Source: Polyangiaceae bacterium
GTDB lineage: Bacteria > Myxococcota_A > Polyangia > Polyangiales > Polyangiaceae
DNA: 64,000 nucleotides
NCBI GenBank assembly: GCA_025936045.1
Contig: JAICUB010000023.1
Span: forward strand, 1-64,000
Direction: 5' to 3'
Shown here: piece after piece, positions 61,875 to 64,000 of the stretch
Layout: each line of letters starts with the position of its first letter
Numbering within the stretch: the stretch's first letter is position 1
Made by a program: the position numbers and the translations under genes
The notes under the pieces: generated by a model
What the model saw: only the letters and a program-made list of their open reading frames with translations
The model's database searches: none
Told to the model about the DNA's origin: nothing

Positions 61875-64000
61875 ATCTCGCCCCGCAAATCGTCCACGCG
61901 CGCTCCGAGCGCGCCCCCGCCGGCGGACCTCGCCGACGCGCTCGACGAGTATCGCAAAAAGCGCGACCCGCTGAAGACGAACGAGCCGTTCGCCGCCGAG
62001 CGCAAGGCGCTCGTGCGCGAGACGCGCCAGGGGCGTTTCGTCTGCCACCTGCACCACGCGACGCGCGTCCATTACGATCTCCGCCTCCAGATCGGCGGCA
62101 CCTTGAAGAGCTTCGCGGTCCCGAAGGGTCCGTCGCTCGATCCCGCGGTGAAGCACCTCGCGATGCTCACCGAGGATCACCCGCTCGAGTACCTCGACTT
62201 CGAGGCCGTCATCCCCGAGGGCAACTACGGCGCCGGCCCCATGATCGCGTGGGATCGCGGGCGCATCAGCTACCTCGAGACGACCGCGGAAGAGGGCCTC
62301 GTCAAAGGTAAGCTCGATTTCATCCTCACCGGCTTCAAGTTGAACGGCCGCTTCGCGCTGATCGAAACGGGGAGTCGCCAGGGCAAGGGCAGTAAAGAAG
62401 ACGGCCGCCAGTGGCTCCTCGTCAAAAAGCAGGACGCCCACGCGGCCAAGCGCGACGTCATCGTCGAAGAGCCGCGCAGCATTTTGGGCGGCCTCACCAT
62501 CGACGAGCTCGAACGCCGCGAGGAGCTCTCGGCCGCGCTCACCGAGGCCGCCGCGGACGCGGGCGCCGAACAGGCCGACGTCCAGGTCGAGACGATGACG
62601 CCGATGCTCTGCGCCACGGAAGGCGGTCGTCTCGACGATGCGGAGCGGCTTTACGAGCTCAAGCTCGACGGTGTCCGCATCGTCGCCGACAAGCATCGCG
62701 ACGCTGTCGCGCTGCGCTATCGCAACGGCCGCTCCGGCACGGCCGCGTACCCCGAAATCGCGCGCGCCGTCGCCGCGCTCGCGCCCGATCGCGTCGTGCT
62801 CGACGGCGAAATCATCGCCTTCGACGAGGAAGGACGCCCGAGCTTCCACAAGCTCGGCTCGCGCATCCACGCCGAGCGTCCCCTCGACGTCCTGCGCGTC
62901 CAGGGCGAAGTGCCCGTCACCTACATCGTGTTCGACGTACTCGCGCTCGGCGACCGCGACCTCCGCGACGTGCCGCTCCGCGAACGCAAAGCGCTGCTCG
63001 CGCAAGTCGTTCAGGGCAAAGGCTTCATTCGCGCGCTCGACCACATCGAAGGCAACGGCGACGCGCTCTTCGCCTTCTGCACCGAACAACGCCTCGAAGG
63101 CGTCGTTTCGAAGCGCTTCGCGTCCGTTTATCGGCCCGGCCCTTCGCGCAGCGACGATTGGATCAAAATCAAATGCGATCGCGACGACGAGTTCGTCGTC
63201 ATCGGTTGGATGGCGGGCAAGGGGAATCGGAAGACGCTCGGCGCGCTCTGTGTCGCGAGCTACGGCCCCGACGGCCTCGAGTATCGTGGTCGCGTCGGCA
63301 GCGGCCTCGACGACGCGAGCATCGTCGCGCTGTTACCGCGCCTCGCCGAGCTCGCGACCGATGAATTTCCGGGGATTGGGGGTATTCCCGCCGAAGCCAA
63401 GGATGCTCGCTGGGTCGAACCGAAGCTCGTCGTGAGCGTGCGTTTCCAAGGCTTCACGCCCGACGCGCACCTGCGTCACCCCGTGTTTCGCGGCGTTCGC
63501 AACGACATCGAGCCGAGCGCCTGCGACGCCATGCCGCCCGGGGAAATGCTCGTCGCCGAAGAGCGCGCGAACGCGATGAACGGCGGCGGCACGGCGACGG
63601 CCGGCACGAACGCGACGCCCGGCAGTGCCGCGGCGGGCGGCTCGGACGCCGGCGAGCTCGACGCGTCCGACGCCGGCGGCGCGCGCCCGCACGCCTACAC
63701 GCCGACGCGCGCGAAGCTCACGAATCGCGACAAAGTGTTCTGGCCGGACGAGGGTTACACGAAGGGCGACCTCATCGAGTACTACGCGGCGCTCGCTCCC
63801 GCGATGCTGCCGTTTCTCGCCGATCGCCCCGTCGTGATGGTGCGCTACCCCGACGGCATTCGCGGCAAGAATTTTTACCAGTGGAACGTCCCGCAGGGCA
63901 CGCCCGACTGGCTGCGCCGCACGATGCTGCGCGACTCGAGCGATCCCGACAAGCGCGAGAAGGTCGTGTTCCTCATCGACGACGTCGACGCGCTCGTCTA
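61875..64000 (+). CDS. ligD: ATP-dependent DNA ligase LigD (PE-ligase-polymerase order), partial
   Basis: The open frame runs from 61866 to the window end (about 710 codons seen). The phosphoesterase domain comes first (LDEYRKKRDPLKTNEPF, HHATRVHYDLRLQIGGTLK, VIPEGNYGAGPMIAWDRG), then the ligase with the adenylation motif ELKLDGVR and LDGEIIAFDEEG, then the polymerase domain (KLTNRDKVFWPDEGYTKGDL, MVRYPDGIRGKNFYQWNVP), cut by the end. No ATG/GTG/TTG precedes the conserved start in frame: candidates are ATC at 61875, GTG at 62013 (would lose part of the PE domain), or a frameshift near 61918. It repairs double-strand breaks with Ku. Confidence 0.9.
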   Translation, partial: MSPRKSSTRAPSAPPPADLADALDEYRKKRDPLKTNEPFAAERKALVRETRQGRFVCHLHHATRVHYDLRLQIGGTLKSFAVPKGPSLDPAVKHLAMLTEDHPLEYLDFEAVIPEGNYGAGPMIAWDRGRISYLETTAEEGLVKGKLDFILTGFKLNGRFALIETGSRQGKGSKEDGRQWLLVKKQDAHAAKRDVIVEEPRSILGGLTIDELERREELSAALTEAAADAGAEQADVQVETMTPMLCATEGGRLDDAERLYELKLDGVRIVADKHRDAVALRYRNGRSGTAAYPEIARAVAALAPDRVVLDGEIIAFDEEGRPSFHKLGSRIHAERPLDVLRVQGEVPVTYIVFDVLALGDRDLRDVPLRERKALLAQVVQGKGFIRALDHIEGNGDALFAFCTEQRLEGVVSKRFASVYRPGPSRSDDWIKIKCDRDDEFVVIGWMAGKGNRKTLGALCVASYGPDGLEYRGRVGSGLDDASIVALLPRLAELATDEFPGIGGIPAEAKDARWVEPKLVVSVRFQGFTPDAHLRHPVFRGVRNDIEPSACDAMPPGEMLVAEERANAMNGGGTATAGTNATPGSAAAGGSDAGELDASDAGGARPHAYTPTRAKLTNRDKVFWPDEGYTKGDLIEYYAALAPAMLPFLADRPVVMVRYPDGIRGKNFYQWNVPQGTPDWLRRTMLRDSSDPDKREKVVFLIDDVDALV

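Overview
The window is very GC-rich DNA with strong codon bias, almost no gaps, and many GTG/TTG starts. It carries families typical of myxobacteria: kinases with added domains, ECF sigma clusters, Cys-rich and Gly-rich lipoproteins, PEGA and OmpA proteins. I infer a Sorangium/Polyangium-like member of the Myxococcota chromosome, probably with a plant-polysaccharide-degrading lifestyle (GH3, GH11 and a TIM-barrel glycosidase-like lipoprotein). No rRNA, tRNA, CRISPR array or insertion sequence was recognised.

Layout. 0-5 kb: 22-bp tandem repeat, OmpA protein with calcium-binding repeats, CAP-domain lipoprotein, and an MCE (MlaD-like) protein with a beta-rich C-terminus. 5-16 kb: Ser/Thr kinase, a metallophosphoesterase/multihaem cytochrome lipoprotein, Cys-rich lipoprotein, transhydrogenase SthA, a divergent RNase HII-like protein, TerB-like protein, VanW protein. 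16-19 kb: a lower-GC accessory patch with two small exported or membrane proteins and a frameshifted response regulator. 19-24 kb: GH3 beta-glucosidase lipoprotein plus outer-membrane barrel operon, a vapBC toxin-antitoxin pair and a Uma2 nuclease-like gene. 24-29 kb: ECF sigma factor cluster and Cys-rich lipoprotein. 28.5-32 kb: ManA, a Tiki/ChaN-like lipoprotein and AlkB.

31.8-41 kb is the clearest operon: MoxR ATPase, DUF58, a DUF4381-like protein, BatA, a BatB-BatC fusion, BatD and BatE, nearly every junction being a GTGA/ATGA overlap. They probably form an inner-membrane VWA/TPR complex serviced by the MoxR chaperone. 41-52.8 kb: pseudokinase, DUF72 protein, membrane pyrophosphatase HppA, potassium transporter Kup and MutS2.

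52.9-55 kb is a BlaI-type repressor, an M56 metallopeptidase lacking a beta-lactam sensor domain, and a small lipoprotein, with a BlaI-like dyad in front of the first and third genes. This looks like a compact signal-to-proteolysis circuit and is the best candidate for something undescribed. 55-64 kb: alpha/beta hydrolase, PEGA-domain membrane protein, Ku, two linker-bearing surface lipoproteins (TIM-barrel glycosidase-like and GH11 xylanase), and a LigD cut by the window end. Ku and LigD would form a bacterial NHEJ pathway, here split by the two carbohydrate-active genes.
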